Origin: Candidatus Sumerlaeaceae bacterium
Lineage (GTDB): Bacteria > Sumerlaeota > Sumerlaeia > Sumerlaeales > Sumerlaeaceae
Assembly: GCA_026418615.1 (NCBI GenBank)
Contig: JAOAAY010000006.1
Location: 129,554-166,068, forward strand
Direction of reading: 5' to 3'
DNA: 36,515 nucleotides
Within the stretch, counting starts at the first letter, position 1. Each line of letters begins with the position of its first letter. Positions 1 through 9,300 of the stretch are shown here, in pieces. The notes below the pieces were generated by a model. It saw only the letters and a list, made by a program, of their open reading frames with translations, was not told where the DNA came from and did not search any database. Made by a program: the position numbers and the translations under genes.

Positions 1-17
1 ATGTGTATAAGAGACAG
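1..17. other. Nextera/Tn5 mosaic-end adapter remnant
   Basis: The first 17 bases equal the last 17 of the 19-base Tn5 mosaic end used in tagmentation libraries. The sdhA reading frame continues correctly right up to base 18, so genuine sequence begins there. This is a sequencing artefact at a contig edge and not part of the genome. Confidence 0.95.
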
Positions 18-1799
18 CACATCCACCGGCTCGTACTCGAGTTTGTGTTCGCCGTTGACGAACTTCGCCTTGGTCGTCTTGAGCCAGTTGGCATCGTCAC
101 GGTCAGGAAACTCCGGCTTGTAATGGGCGCCGCGGCTCTCGTTGCGGGCCAGTGCGCTTTGGGTGATGCAGCGCGCGAGATGGAGCATGTCGCGGAACTG
201 CTTCGTGAAGAGGAGCGAGGCGTTGTAAGTGCGCGAGGTGTCGGCAACATCAATATTTGCCCAGCGCTCCTGATACTCCTGCAATTTGGCGTCCGTTTCG
301 GCGAGAGCCTTGTTGTAGCGAACGATGGTGACATTGCGCGTCATGAGTTCGCCCATTTCGCGCCACATGGCGAAGGCATTCTCGCGGCCGTTCATCTTGG
401 AGATGGCAGCAAGGTCCTTCTCTTCGAGCGAGCGGGCCGCCTCGAAGACCGACTCCGGCACCTCGTCGGCGCTCTTGCGCAGACTCTTCAGATATTCGCG
501 CGAATGAGGCCCGACGACCATTCCCGCGTAAATACATGACAACAGAGAGTTGGCGCCCAGCCGATTGGCGCCATGATATTGATAGTCGGCTTCTCCCGCC
601 ACATAGAGGCCGGGGATGTTGGTCATCTGGTTGTAATCACACCAGAGGCCGCCCATCGAGTAGTGAACCGCAGGGAAAATCTCCATGGGGTTGCGCTTCG
701 GGTCCTTGCCGACGAATTTCTCGTAAATTTCCAGGATCCCGCCGAGTTTGCGCTCGAGTTCCTCCGGATCCTTGTGCGTGAGGTCCAGATAAACCTTGTT
801 GCCGCCGTTGACGCCCATGCCCAGTTGCGTACAGATCATGAAAATCTCGCGCGTGGCCACATCGCGCGGCACAAGGTTGCCGTACTTGGGATACATCTCC
901 TCCAGGAAGTACCAGGGCTTGCCGGTCTCGCCGCAGCGGAACTCCTTGGGGTTTCCGGCCTCGTCACGGATGAAGGGGTTTTTGTAGGTCTTGTTGGAAT
1001 CGCCCCAGACCCAGACGCGGCCGCCCTCACCTCGCGCGCTCTCGCTCATGAGACGCAACTTGTCCTCGCCGGGGATGGCGGTGGGGTGAACCTGCACAAA
1101 CTCGCCGTTCGCGTAATACACGCCTTGCTGGTAGGCACGCGCATTAGCGGCGCCGGTGTTGATGATGGAGTTGGTGGATTTGCCGAAAACGAGCCCCGGC
1201 CCGCCGGTGCATAGCACGACAGCGTCAGCGCGGAACGCCCTCACCTCGAGGGTTCGAATATCCACGGCGACGATGCCTCGGCAGACGCCCTCGTCATCCA
1301 CCACCACGCGTAGGAATTCCCACAGTTCGTATTTCGTCACGCGGCCCGCATCTTCCCACCGGCGCACCTGCTCATCGAGCGCGTAGAGCAACTGCTGTCC
1401 TGTCGTGGCGCCGGCAAAAGCCGTGCGGTGGTACAGCGTGCCCCCGAAGCGGCGGAAGTCGAGCAGGCCCTCGGGCGTGCGGTTGAACATGACGCCCATG
1501 CGGTCGAACAAGTCAATGATCGCCGGCGCGGCGTAACACATGGCTTTGACAGGCGGCTGGTTGGCGAGGAAGTCGCCGCCATACACGGTATCGTCAAAAT
1601 GAATTTCTGGCGAGTCGCCCTCGCCCTTCAGGTTTTTCGCGCCGTTGATGCCTCCCTGCGCGCACACCGAGTGCGAGCGTTTCACAGGTACGATGGAAAA
1701 GAGATCAACATTGCCGCCGGTTTCGGCGATCTTGATGGTCGTCATGAGGCCGGCAAGGCCCCCGCCGACGACGATGACGCGCTGCTTGGAAGATGCCAT
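18..1799 (-). CDS. sdhA: Succinate dehydrogenase/fumarate reductase flavoprotein subunit, type B (3' truncated)
   Basis: This is the FAD subunit of complex II, which interconverts succinate and fumarate at the cytoplasmic face of the membrane. The frame runs 594 codons from ATG at 1799 into the contig edge without a stop, so the C-terminus (probably a few dozen residues) is missing. Visible features are the N-terminal dinucleotide-binding motif VVGGGLAG (residues 10-17), the RSHSVCAQGGING block whose His43 is the covalent FAD site in this family, the active-site block HPTAIPG followed by SESARGEGG, and the late FAD block HYSMGGLW with GANRLGANSL. An AAGGAACGAGG ribosome-binding site lies just before the start. 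sdhB would be expected beyond the left edge. In type-B operons the cytochrome b gene (sdhC) usually precedes sdhA, but here the upstream neighbour on the same strand is an SGNH hydrolase 85 bases away. Confidence 0.95.
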
Positions 1800-1884
1800 A
1801 GTGCCTCGTTCCTTGTGACTCAGCCCACCCCGCATGGAGTAACGGTTTCGGGCGGTGAAAATTCGAGGTTTTGAGGGGCGGCGG

Positions 1885-3138
1885 TCATCGCGTCTTCCAC
1901 TTGTCCGCTACGGCGGCGACGGTCTCGGCCTTGAACAGGATTTCGTCCCATCGTGCCGAGAGGGTTTCGGTGCTGGCGCGGCGGTTGTGAGCATCGGGCA
2001 GGATACCGCCTTTGACCAAGTCGCTATGGATCATGCGCGCCATCAGCGCGTGCCGGATGGCGTTGGGGTGGGCGTCGCCGTCGTCGGGGGCGGCGCACAA
2101 GGCAAAGGAATGCCAGCCGCGCGGTTCGAGGTAGGCCAGCATCGGTTCGAGCATGTCAATCACGCGCCACTTGCGTGCGGCCGCGAAGGCCATGATTTCG
2201 CCCGCGGGGTTGTCCTCGCGCGGTGCCGCCTGCGGACCGCGCCAGCGCTCGACATTCCAGTAGTCCACGAGAAAAATGGCAGGAATGCCCGCGCGGGCGC
2301 ACTGGTCGCGAATGTCGCTGAGCGCGCGACGGCAGTTGTCCCAGCCGTAAAGAAAAGCGTATTCTGGCGGCATCTGGTCGGCGGCCACGCCCATGAGCCC
2401 CGGCTCAAGCGCCAGGGCGGCCTCTCGGCGCTGGCGCAGCAATTCCCATGCGAAGGAGCGGCGCAGGGTCAGCAGCGGGCGCGGTCGCGCGAGAAAGTTG
2501 GGCAGCCCGGCGTCGTTATCGAGCACGAAGGTCAGCACCACGGCATCGGGTTGGTACGCCATGACCCGGGAGCGCAATTGCTCGGCTTCCATCACCGTGT
2601 TGTAGCCGGGGACCCCAAAGTTGAGCACCTCGAAGCGCCAGCCGTCGCTTGCAGTCTCGTTGAGAAACCGTTCGAGCACATCCGTAAAGCGAACCTCCGC
2701 CGTGACACCCCATCCAAACACAACGGAATCGCCGATGGCAGCAATGCGGAAAGTTTTGGCGGGTTTGGCGACTTCGCGCTCCCGGTCAAAAAATCCGGCG
2801 CTGTTGAACTTCACCGGATTGCCGCGAAACACGCCCTCGGCGCTGGGAATCAGTTCGTAAACAAGCCTCGGATTGTCGCTGATGCGTACAAAGTTGATGA
2901 GCGTCATCGGGCCGCCCTGCTGTTTGCGATGGTCGAAGCGTCGCAGGGCTTCGATGTCGTTGGGGCGGGCGGCGAGGACGATGCGCACCGCCGCCTCGAC
3001 AACCGCGAGGGCAAGGAGCACGGCGGTTGCGACCGTTACCGCCCGAAAAACCCAGAGGCGTCTGCGCGATAGGGCCGGTCGCGGCGCGACGAGCGGCGCG
3101 CTTGCGTCGGCGTCAGCCCTGCGGGTTGGTTCGGTCAT
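1885..3138 (-). CDS. Membrane-anchored SGNH/GDSL-family hydrolase
   Basis: A 417-residue protein with a cytoplasmic N-terminus rich in Arg and Pro, one membrane segment at about residues 28-56, and a large extracytoplasmic domain. The SGNH signature is clear: IGDSVVFGWGV carries the nucleophile Ser138, NFGVPGYN the oxyanion Gly, VLDND the block III Asn, and DAHPN (Asp355, His357) completes the triad. This family hydrolyses esters, often O-acetyl groups on polysaccharides, and AlgJ/AlgX-like members modify exopolysaccharides; the substrate here is unknown. The ATG at 3138 is supported by an AAGGGAG ribosome-binding site about 10 bases upstream. It precedes sdhA on the same strand by 85 bases but has no obvious functional link to it. 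Confidence 0.85.
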   Translation of the reverse strand: MTEPTRRADADASAPLVAPRPALSRRRLWVFRAVTVATAVLLALAVVEAAVRIVLAARPNDIEALRRFDHRKQQGGPMTLINFVRISDNPRLVYELIPSAEGVFRGNPVKFNSAGFFDREREVAKPAKTFRIAAIGDSVVFGWGVTAEVRFTDVLERFLNETASDGWRFEVLNFGVPGYNTVMEAEQLRSRVMAYQPDAVVLTFVLDNDAGLPNFLARPRPLLTLRRSFAWELLRQRREAALALEPGLMGVAADQMPPEYAFLYGWDNCRRALSDIRDQCARAGIPAIFLVDYWNVERWRGPQAAPREDNPAGEIMAFAAARKWRVIDMLEPMLAYLEPRGWHSFALCAAPDDGDAHPNAIRHALMARMIHSDLVKGGILPDAHNRRASTETLSARWDEILFKAETVAAVADKWKTR

Positions 3139-3445
3139 GATCGCTTTCTCCCTTGAGGGATGCCCAAACCATCGTGCTCGTGCTTGTCGCTACGGGAGTC
3201 TGGCCGATCCAGTTGCGGTGGCATGCTGCAGGGCTACGGGGTGGCGGAGGACTCCCGTCGCACCGTTTTTCACTTGCGGTGGTGGCCAGCCCCGGGCGGC
3301 AAGGCTTCATTGGGCGGTGTCTCCGCGCTGGGCGGCGGGATGGGGCGTCACTCTGTTGCTCTCTGGGCTTGAATAAAGCATGTCCGGCGTCATTACACCA
3401 TTGCTGGTTTACGGCAATTCAAGGCTTTCGGAGGGTTCCTAAGCA
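3139..3445. other. Divergent intergenic region
   Basis: 307 bases between the SGNH hydrolase and rpsG starts. It must hold promoters for both, but no hexamer pair is convincing. A CGGAGGG ribosome-binding site at 3429-3435 serves rpsG. No ORF or RNA gene is recognisable. Confidence 0.5.
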
Positions 3446-3919
3446 ATGTCCCGCAGGCGAGTAGCCGCAAAGCGTCCGGTCATGCCTGACGCCAAGTACG
3501 GCAATGAACTTGTCACGAAGTTCATGAATGGCGTCATGGAGCGTGGCAAGAAGAGCACGGCAGAACGCATCCTGTACGGTGCGCTCGAGGCCATTCAGGC
3601 CAAGGTGGCGGATCAGGATCCTGTGGCCGTGTTCACGCAGGCGGTCGAGAATGTGAAGCCGGTGCTCGAGGTCAAGTCGCGGCGCGTCGGCGGCGCGAAC
3701 TACCAGGTTCCCGTCGAGGTACGCCCCGAGCGGCGCGAGGCGCTGGCCATCAGGTGGCTCATCGCCGCAGCCCGTGCGCGAAGCGAAAAGACCATGCGCG
3801 AACGGCTCGCCAACGAACTCATTGACGCATTCAACAATACGGGCACGGCTATCAAGAAAAAGGAAGACACCCACAAGATGGCGGAGGCTAACAAGGCTTT
3901 CGCCCACTACCGCTGGTAA
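3446..3919 (+). CDS. rpsG: 30S ribosomal protein S7
   Basis: Primary 16S rRNA-binding protein that nucleates assembly of the 30S head. The 157-residue product is full length for the family and starts [20 protein letters not shown]. It contains the diagnostic [12 protein letters not shown] block, RWLIAAAR and the terminal AFAHYRW. A CGGAGGG ribosome-binding site lies 10 bases before the ATG. In most bacteria rpsG sits between rpsL and fusA; here it stands alone, with a divergent hydrolase upstream and its own strong terminator downstream, so it appears to be monocistronic. Confidence 0.98.
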   Translation: MSRRRVAAKRPVMPDAKYGNELVTKFMNGVMERGKKSTAERILYGALEAIQAKVADQDPVAVFTQAVENVKPVLEVKSRRVGGANYQVPVEVRPERREALAIRWLIAAARARSEKTMRERLANELIDAFNNTGTAIKKKEDTHKMAEANKAFAHYRW

Positions 3920-3949
3920 ATCAACCCGGCCCGCAAGGCAGTTTTCCCC

Positions 3950-3991
3950 CGGCCCTGTCCCTCGTTGCGAGGGGCGGGGCCGAGGTTTTTT
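3950..3991 (+). terminator. Rho-independent terminator of rpsG
   Basis: A GC-rich hairpin of about 15 bp (CGGCCC..CCCTCG paired with CGAGGG..GGGCCG, loop TTG, one internal mismatch) is followed shortly by six T residues. It begins 31 bases after the rpsG stop codon. Confidence 0.9.
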
Positions 3992-4036
3992 CTGCCCCGG
4001 TTTGGATGTCTCGGTGCGCGCTCGGCGGGCGTCATG

Positions 4037-4071
4037 AAAAAGGCCCCAGTCCGGAGACCCGGACTGAGGCC
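4037..4071 (-). terminator. Rho-independent terminator of the pseudopilin gene
   Basis: Read on the minus strand, the stem AGTCCGGG/CCGGACT, extended by GGCC/GGCC ends, is followed by TTTTT. It lies 28 bases beyond the stop of the 4100-4816 gene and faces the rpsG terminator. Confidence 0.85.
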
Positions 4072-4099
4072 ACGCATGAAACGAGCAAGTTTGGATCAA

Positions 4100-4816
4100 T
4101 CAGCGCTGCAAATTGATCGCGGCGACAAGGCCTGTGCCTGCCTTGTAGGCGCCGCCACCGCCCGGCTGACCACCCGTTCGCCAAATGCTACCGCGAGACA
4201 CGGTGCCATTGGTGGCGTCATAGATCATGTCGATCGTGTTGGGCAATTGGTCAACGCCGTCATTCGCCAAGACACCGCCGAGGTTGTAATAGGTGCTGTC
4301 GGGACCGGCCGAATGCAGCAGCCAGGAACGGCACTTCAAGTCCGGCGATGATCCGGAATAGGTGGGGACCGTAATGCGGTCAAAGTCGTTCCAAGACTGA
4401 TAAATGTAGGAGTTTAGAGCCCCGGCAGCATCCCCCGGCGGGACGACGATCGGAGCCGCACTCTTGATGGCCAGCGCCGTGGCAGCGCTGAGCCGGAAAC
4501 GAACGCTGAACGGATCCCGCATCAGCGAGGAACTAATGTAAGCAACCGGCGTGGACAGACGCTCGAGCACACGAGTGCCCGGAGGGTCCGCCAGATAGTT
4601 CGCGCTTGCGATTCCAAAAGCGTGACATGGCGGAAAACAGTTTTCGTCCACAGCGTAGGCCTCGAGGGCTGTGGCCATGGAACGCATGTCACTCTTGGTA
4701 CGGCTGACCTTGGATCTCGTCTGTGCCTCGAGGAAGTTGGGCACGGCGATGGCGGCAAGGATGGCGATAATCGCCACCACGATGAGCAACTCAATAAGTG
4801 TGAAGCCCCTTCGCAT
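4100..4816 (-). CDS. GspG-like type II secretion/type IV pilin-like protein
   Basis: A 238-residue pseudopilin. It starts MRRGFTLIELLIVVAIIAIL, a classic prepilin leader: cleavage by prepilin peptidase after Gly4 and N-methylation of the following Phe, with Glu at +5, then a hydrophobic alpha1 helix ending in AIAVPNF. The segment after the helix (EAQTRSKVSRTKSDMRSMA) and the GPDSTYYNLGG loop resemble the GspG-like pseudopilins that are numerous in several candidate phyla. The start at 4816 is preferred over an upstream TTG (4882) because the leader begins there and AGAGG lies 8 bases before it. No other secretion gene is adjacent and the gene has its own terminator, so it is probably a lone minor pseudopilin or surface protein. 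Confidence 0.9.
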   Translation of the reverse strand: MRRGFTLIELLIVVAIIAILAAIAVPNFLEAQTRSKVSRTKSDMRSMATALEAYAVDENCFPPCHAFGIASANYLADPPGTRVLERLSTPVAYISSSLMRDPFSVRFRLSAATALAIKSAAPIVVPPGDAAGALNSYIYQSWNDFDRITVPTYSGSSPDLKCRSWLLHSAGPDSTYYNLGGVLANDGVDQLPNTIDMIYDATNGTVSRGSIWRTGGQPGGGGAYKAGTGLVAAINLQR

Positions 4817-4866
4817 CTTGAAAACCTCTTTACTGGCGGAAATGATGATAAATACTGAAGAACCGC

Positions 4867-4896
4867 CTAATATGTGTCGCAAGCCGTTGCCTGCAA
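4867..4896 (-). promoter_or_regulatory. Candidate sigma-70 promoter for the pseudopilin gene
   Basis: On the minus strand a TTGCAG -35 element (4891-4896) is separated by 18 bases from a TATTAG -10 element (4867-4872), about 50 bases before the ATG at 4816. Both hexamers are imperfect, so the call is tentative. Confidence 0.35.
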
Positions 4897-5005
4897 CACG
4901 AAAAGTCGTGGCAATGCGGTGAAACCGACCGACTGGGCGCAGGTCGGCCGAGCGCTCACGGCTGCCAGCGCGGCTTTCATCGCAGCAGGCTCAGGCCCCT
5001 GCGGG

Positions 5006-6250
5006 CTAAGCGTCGGGTCCGGCTGGCAGCCAAATGGTGAAGCGGGCTCCGCCGCCGGGGGCGGTGCCGACCTCGATACGCCCCCCCGCCTCGCGTATGA
5101 TATCGCGGCAGATGTAGAGGCCGAGCCCGGTGCCTATATCGGCACTTTTCGTGGTGTAGAAGGGTTCGAAAATGCTTTCGCGGGCCGTCTCAGGGATGCC
5201 CGGGCCGGTGTCGTCAATGGTCACGAGGACGCCGCCGTCGGCCGGCCGCGTCGCCACGGTCAGGCGTCCGCGCCCCTCCATGGCCTGATAGGCATTCAGG
5301 ATCAGGTTAGAAAACACCTGAATAAACCGCACCGGCATGCCCAGCACGGGCGGGATCGCGGGGTCGAGGTGCAGGGCGACCTCGATATTTCCGCGCTCGT
5401 AACCCACGAGGCTAAGGCTGCGACGCAGGAGGTCGTTGACATCGGCGTACTCGCGATCGCCCTCCGAGCGGACGAAACGCTCGAGGTTGCTTTCGCGCAA
5501 CATGGTGAGAAACAGGTCGGCCTGTTCCCGGATGCGCATGGGGGAGGCCGCGTCGGGATCCTCAGCCTCGTTCTTGATGTTGAGGACGGGTTTTTTGAGG
5601 TCGTGGAGGATGTTGGCCGAGAGTTGGCCGGCCAAGGCGAGTCGTTCGAGTCGGATGAGTTCCCGGCGCTTTTGCTCGAGTTCGACGGTGGTCCGGGAAA
5701 TGACATGCTCCTGCTGACGAAACTGAAGGGCGAGCAAGGCGACAGCCCCCAGCAGCAATAAGCCAAGCGAGGCAATAGCCGCGCGGACGGAGGCAAGAGG
5801 TCCCTCGTCGAGGCGCAGGTGCAGCGTGCCAAGGCGCACGCCGCCGGCCTCGAGGGGCAGGGCGCGCTCGTCGGGTCGGGGAGCGGCCGGGTCGGGATGC
5901 TCCGCGAGACGGGCACGCAGCGCCGGGATATCACCGGCCGCCGGTGCGTAAAAGGGATAGATGATGCGTTCGCTTCCCGGAAAAACTTTCGTCACTGTGA
6001 GACGCCGAACATAGCCGAAGTTCTCGTACTTGCGTGCGAGTTCCTCCACCGCGGAGAAGCGCACGACGGGGTCGGCCGGGGCGCGCAGGACCCGTTCGTC
6101 TGAGAAAACCCGCTGCAGGGCGCCGAGACTTGACAGGAGGTCTTGCTCGAAGCGGCGGCTGATTTGCAAAAGCACGGCCAGCGATGCGGCGAGGAGGGCA
6201 ATGGCCACACCGTAAAACACAATGGCGGATTTTCTGCGCGGACCTGTCAT
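5006..6250 (-). CDS. Membrane sensor histidine kinase, orphan
   Basis: A 414-residue two-component sensor kinase. Two membrane segments (about residues 9-29 and 156-176) bracket an extracytoplasmic sensor domain of about 125 residues with no recognised fold. A coiled linker leads to the dimerisation helix: the phospho-acceptor His217 lies in NILHDLKKPV, a variant of the usual HExxxP/HDLRxP box. The ATPase domain has all boxes: N (FSNLILNAYQAM), G1 (DDTGPGIPE), F (FEPFYTTK) and G2 (GTGLGLYI). The frame stays open upstream into mfd, but the protein clearly begins at the ATG at 6250, where the first membrane segment starts; no strong ribosome-binding site is seen. It lies 76 bases after mfd on the same strand. 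No response regulator is in the window, so its partner is unknown. Confidence 0.9.
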   Translation of the reverse strand: MTGPRRKSAIVFYGVAIALLAASLAVLLQISRRFEQDLLSSLGALQRVFSDERVLRAPADPVVRFSAVEELARKYENFGYVRRLTVTKVFPGSERIIYPFYAPAAGDIPALRARLAEHPDPAAPRPDERALPLEAGGVRLGTLHLRLDEGPLASVRAAIASLGLLLLGAVALLALQFRQQEHVISRTTVELEQKRRELIRLERLALAGQLSANILHDLKKPVLNIKNEAEDPDAASPMRIREQADLFLTMLRESNLERFVRSEGDREYADVNDLLRRSLSLVGYERGNIEVALHLDPAIPPVLGMPVRFIQVFSNLILNAYQAMEGRGRLTVATRPADGGVLVTIDDTGPGIPETARESIFEPFYTTKSADIGTGLGLYICRDIIREAGGRIEVGTAPGGGARFTIWLPAGPDA

Positions 6251-6326
6251 GATGGCATGACCGGAGAGAAACGCGCAAAGGGGGACTTCAGCAACCGGAT
6301 TTCGCGCGGCGGGCCGGGCGGGAGCG

Positions 6327-9300
6327 TCAAGCCTTGGCGATGGCGGCGAGGACGGCCGCGCATTCGGCTGGGCCCCGGCGCGAGCGCCAGTCGGTGTACG
6401 CGAACTCAAGCGCGTTTGGATCGTCCGTGTAAACCTTGGGGTTGCCGTTGCGGATGAGCGGCTGGACGGCGGGGCCAAGTTTCGCGACAGCCTGCTCGCG
6501 GACAAGCCGAAAACCGAGTTGCGTGGCGGTAATCTTGGCGAGCCCAATGCGGCGACCGAGCAGGCGCATGCGGGCAATCGCGAAGAGGTTTTCGACGGGC
6601 TCGGGCAGATCCTCCACGAATGCGGGCGGGCGGCCCTTGCCTTGTGCTGCGGGAACCTCGCGCCGAACTTCGCCGTAGCGGTCGCGCATCTCGGCGGCCA
6701 GTTCGTCGAGTTCTTCGAGCGTGCGCGCTTCGACGAGCCGCTTGTACAGCATGACCCGCTGCGCCTCGACGGGGACATATTGCGGGGGGATGTGGGCACT
6801 GACTTTCCACTGAATCTCCACCTCGGGCGCCTGCTCCTCGCCGAGCATGGTACCGCGCAACGCCTCGACGGCCTCCTCGAGCATGCGGCAGTACAGTTCA
6901 AAGCCGACGGCGCACATGGAGCCATGCTGCTCGCGCCCGAGCAGGTTGCCGGCGCCGCGAATTTCCATGTCACGCATGGCGATATTGAAACCCACGCCGA
7001 GTTCGGTGAACTCCTGAATGGCAGCCAGCCGCGCCACAGCCTGTTCCGTGATGCCCTGGCCGGCAGGGACGATCAGGTACGCATAAGCCTGCCGGCTCTC
7101 GCGGCCGACGCGGCCGCGCAACTGGTACAACTGGGCAAGGCCAAAGGCGTCGGCGCGGTTGATGATGATGGTGTTCACATTGGGGATGTCCACGCCGTTT
7201 TCGATGATGGTCGTGGAAACCAGAATATCAATTTTCCCGTCAATGAAGTCCAGCATGACCTGTTCGAGGTCATCGTCGGGCATCTGACCGTGTCCGACGG
7301 CGATGCGCGCGCTGGGGACGATCTCGCGCAGGCGCTCGGCCACGGCATGGATGGACTGGACGCGGTTGTGGACGAAGAAGACCTGTCCGCCGCGGTTGAG
7401 TTCGCGCAGGATGGCCTCTTCGATTTGCTCGCGGTCCCAGTGAATGACGCGGGTTTTGATGGGCTGCCGGTCTGCCGGCGGGGTGCTGATCAGCGACATG
7501 TCGCGCAGGCCGCTCAGCGCCATATAAAGGGTGCGCGGTATGGGCGTCGCGGTCAGGGTGAGAAAGTCCACGCTTGTGCGCAGTTCCTTGAGTCGCTCCT
7601 TTTGAGCGACGCCGAAGCGCTGCTCCTCGTCCACGATCACGAGGCCAAGGCGGGCAAACTCGACCCGCTTGGAGAGGAGCATGTGGGTGCCGACGACCAT
7701 GTCCACGGAGCCATCGCGCAAGGCGGCAATAATCTTGCGTGTCTCGGCCTCCGTATTGAAGCGCGACAGCATTTCCACGCGGATGGGGTAGTCGGCAAAC
7801 CGCTCCCGGAAGGTGTTGAAGTGCTGCTGGGCCAGAATCGTGGTGGGGCAGAGGAGGGCGACCTGCCGGCGCTCCTGGATGGCTTTGAATGCGGCGCGGA
7901 TGGCTACCTCGGTCTTTCCGTAGCCCACATCGCCGCAGATCAGGCGGTCCATTGGCTTGTCGCTGGCCATGTCGGCTTTGACCTCGGCAATGGCGCGGAG
8001 TTGGTCGGGGGTTTCCGTGTACAGGAATGAGGCCTCGAACTCGCGCTGCCAGGGTGTGTCAGGCCCGCAAGCGTAGCCGCGCGCGGCCGCGCGGCGGGCA
8101 TAGAGTTCAAGCAACTGTTTGGCCAGTTGCTCCACATCCTCGCGGCTTTTCTTGCGCCGCTGGAGCCACTTTTTGCCGCCCAGCGTGTCGAGGGCCGGTG
8201 CGGCCTGCTCGGGACCGGAATATTTGTGAACATACGCAATTTTCTCGATGGGTACCAGCAGGCGGCCATTGTCCGCATACACCAGTTCCAGATAATCGCT
8301 GGTGCGGCCATCCACGGTCTGCGTCCGGATGCCCTCGAAGCGCCCGATGCCATGGTCGAGATGAACGACAAAGTCGCCGGCCCTGATCTCGCGCGGATCG
8401 GCGATCGGCGTGCCCTTGTAAATCTTGCGATAGACATGGCGGCGCTTGTAACGGCCGAAGATCTCGCGGTCGGTGACAACATAGAGCAGCGCGTCAGGAA
8501 ACACAAAGCCGGCATGGAGATCCCCGACCGTGACGATGACATCGGCGAACGCTCCAAGGTCGCCCCGGGGCGGAAGCCTGTCATAACCCTGCTTGCCGGG
8601 TAAGTACTGGACGGAGCCAATTTCGTTTTCGCCAAACAGTTCCTGCATGCGCTGGGCTTGGCCATCGTTGTCGCATACGACGACCACCGTGAACCCGTCC
8701 GCGAGGCGGCGGCGCACTTGGGTGATGTAGTGCTCGAGAGAGGGTTTGACGGTCTCGAAGGACGATGTCTCGGCGACGATGGTTCGCGTGCCGATGGCGT
8801 CGAGGATAAGAGAATGCTGGACTTGCGTGAACCGGCGGCCGGCTGCCTCGATGTCCGCCAGGGTGGCGTAGAGCCGGTCAGGTTCAGGCTTGCCGGCGCC
8901 GTGCTCGGCAAACTGCCGTGCCGTGATCTGGCGGTGCCGCTCGTCGAGGACCGGATAGGTCTCGGGCGTGTCCACGATGAGGAGCGAACCCTCGGGCAGG
9001 AGGTCGAGCAGGCAGGGCAACGGCGAGGCGCTGTCGGCGGCCAGCGCGGCGTCGAGCGCCACACGCTCGCGGGCCGGCAGGATGGTGACCCGTTCGAGGT
9101 TGTCGGTGCCGCGCAGGCTGCGCTGGGTGTGGACATCAAACCAGCGCATACTCTCGATCTCGGTGCCAAACAAATCAATGCGCAGGGGATTGTCGCAATT
9201 GACGGGGAAAATGTCCACAATGCCGCCGCGCACGGCAAACTCGCCGCGTGCTTCGACGGTGGCCACCCGGCTATAACCGATTGCCGAGGCGCGATCGGAG

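Noticed and set aside
1855..3072. 405-residue plus-strand ORF
   Set aside because: It lies wholly opposite the SGNH hydrolase, whose motifs are real. High GC content keeps the mirror frame open; its composition (Arg, Gly, Val rich) has no domain.
6251..6973. N-terminal extension of the histidine kinase
   Set aside because: The open frame continues into mfd, but the extra 240 residues are a shadow of mfd and have no domain; the kinase begins at its first membrane helix.
6519..8030. 503-residue plus-strand ORF
   Set aside because: Antisense to mfd. Its translated sequence has no recognisable motif.
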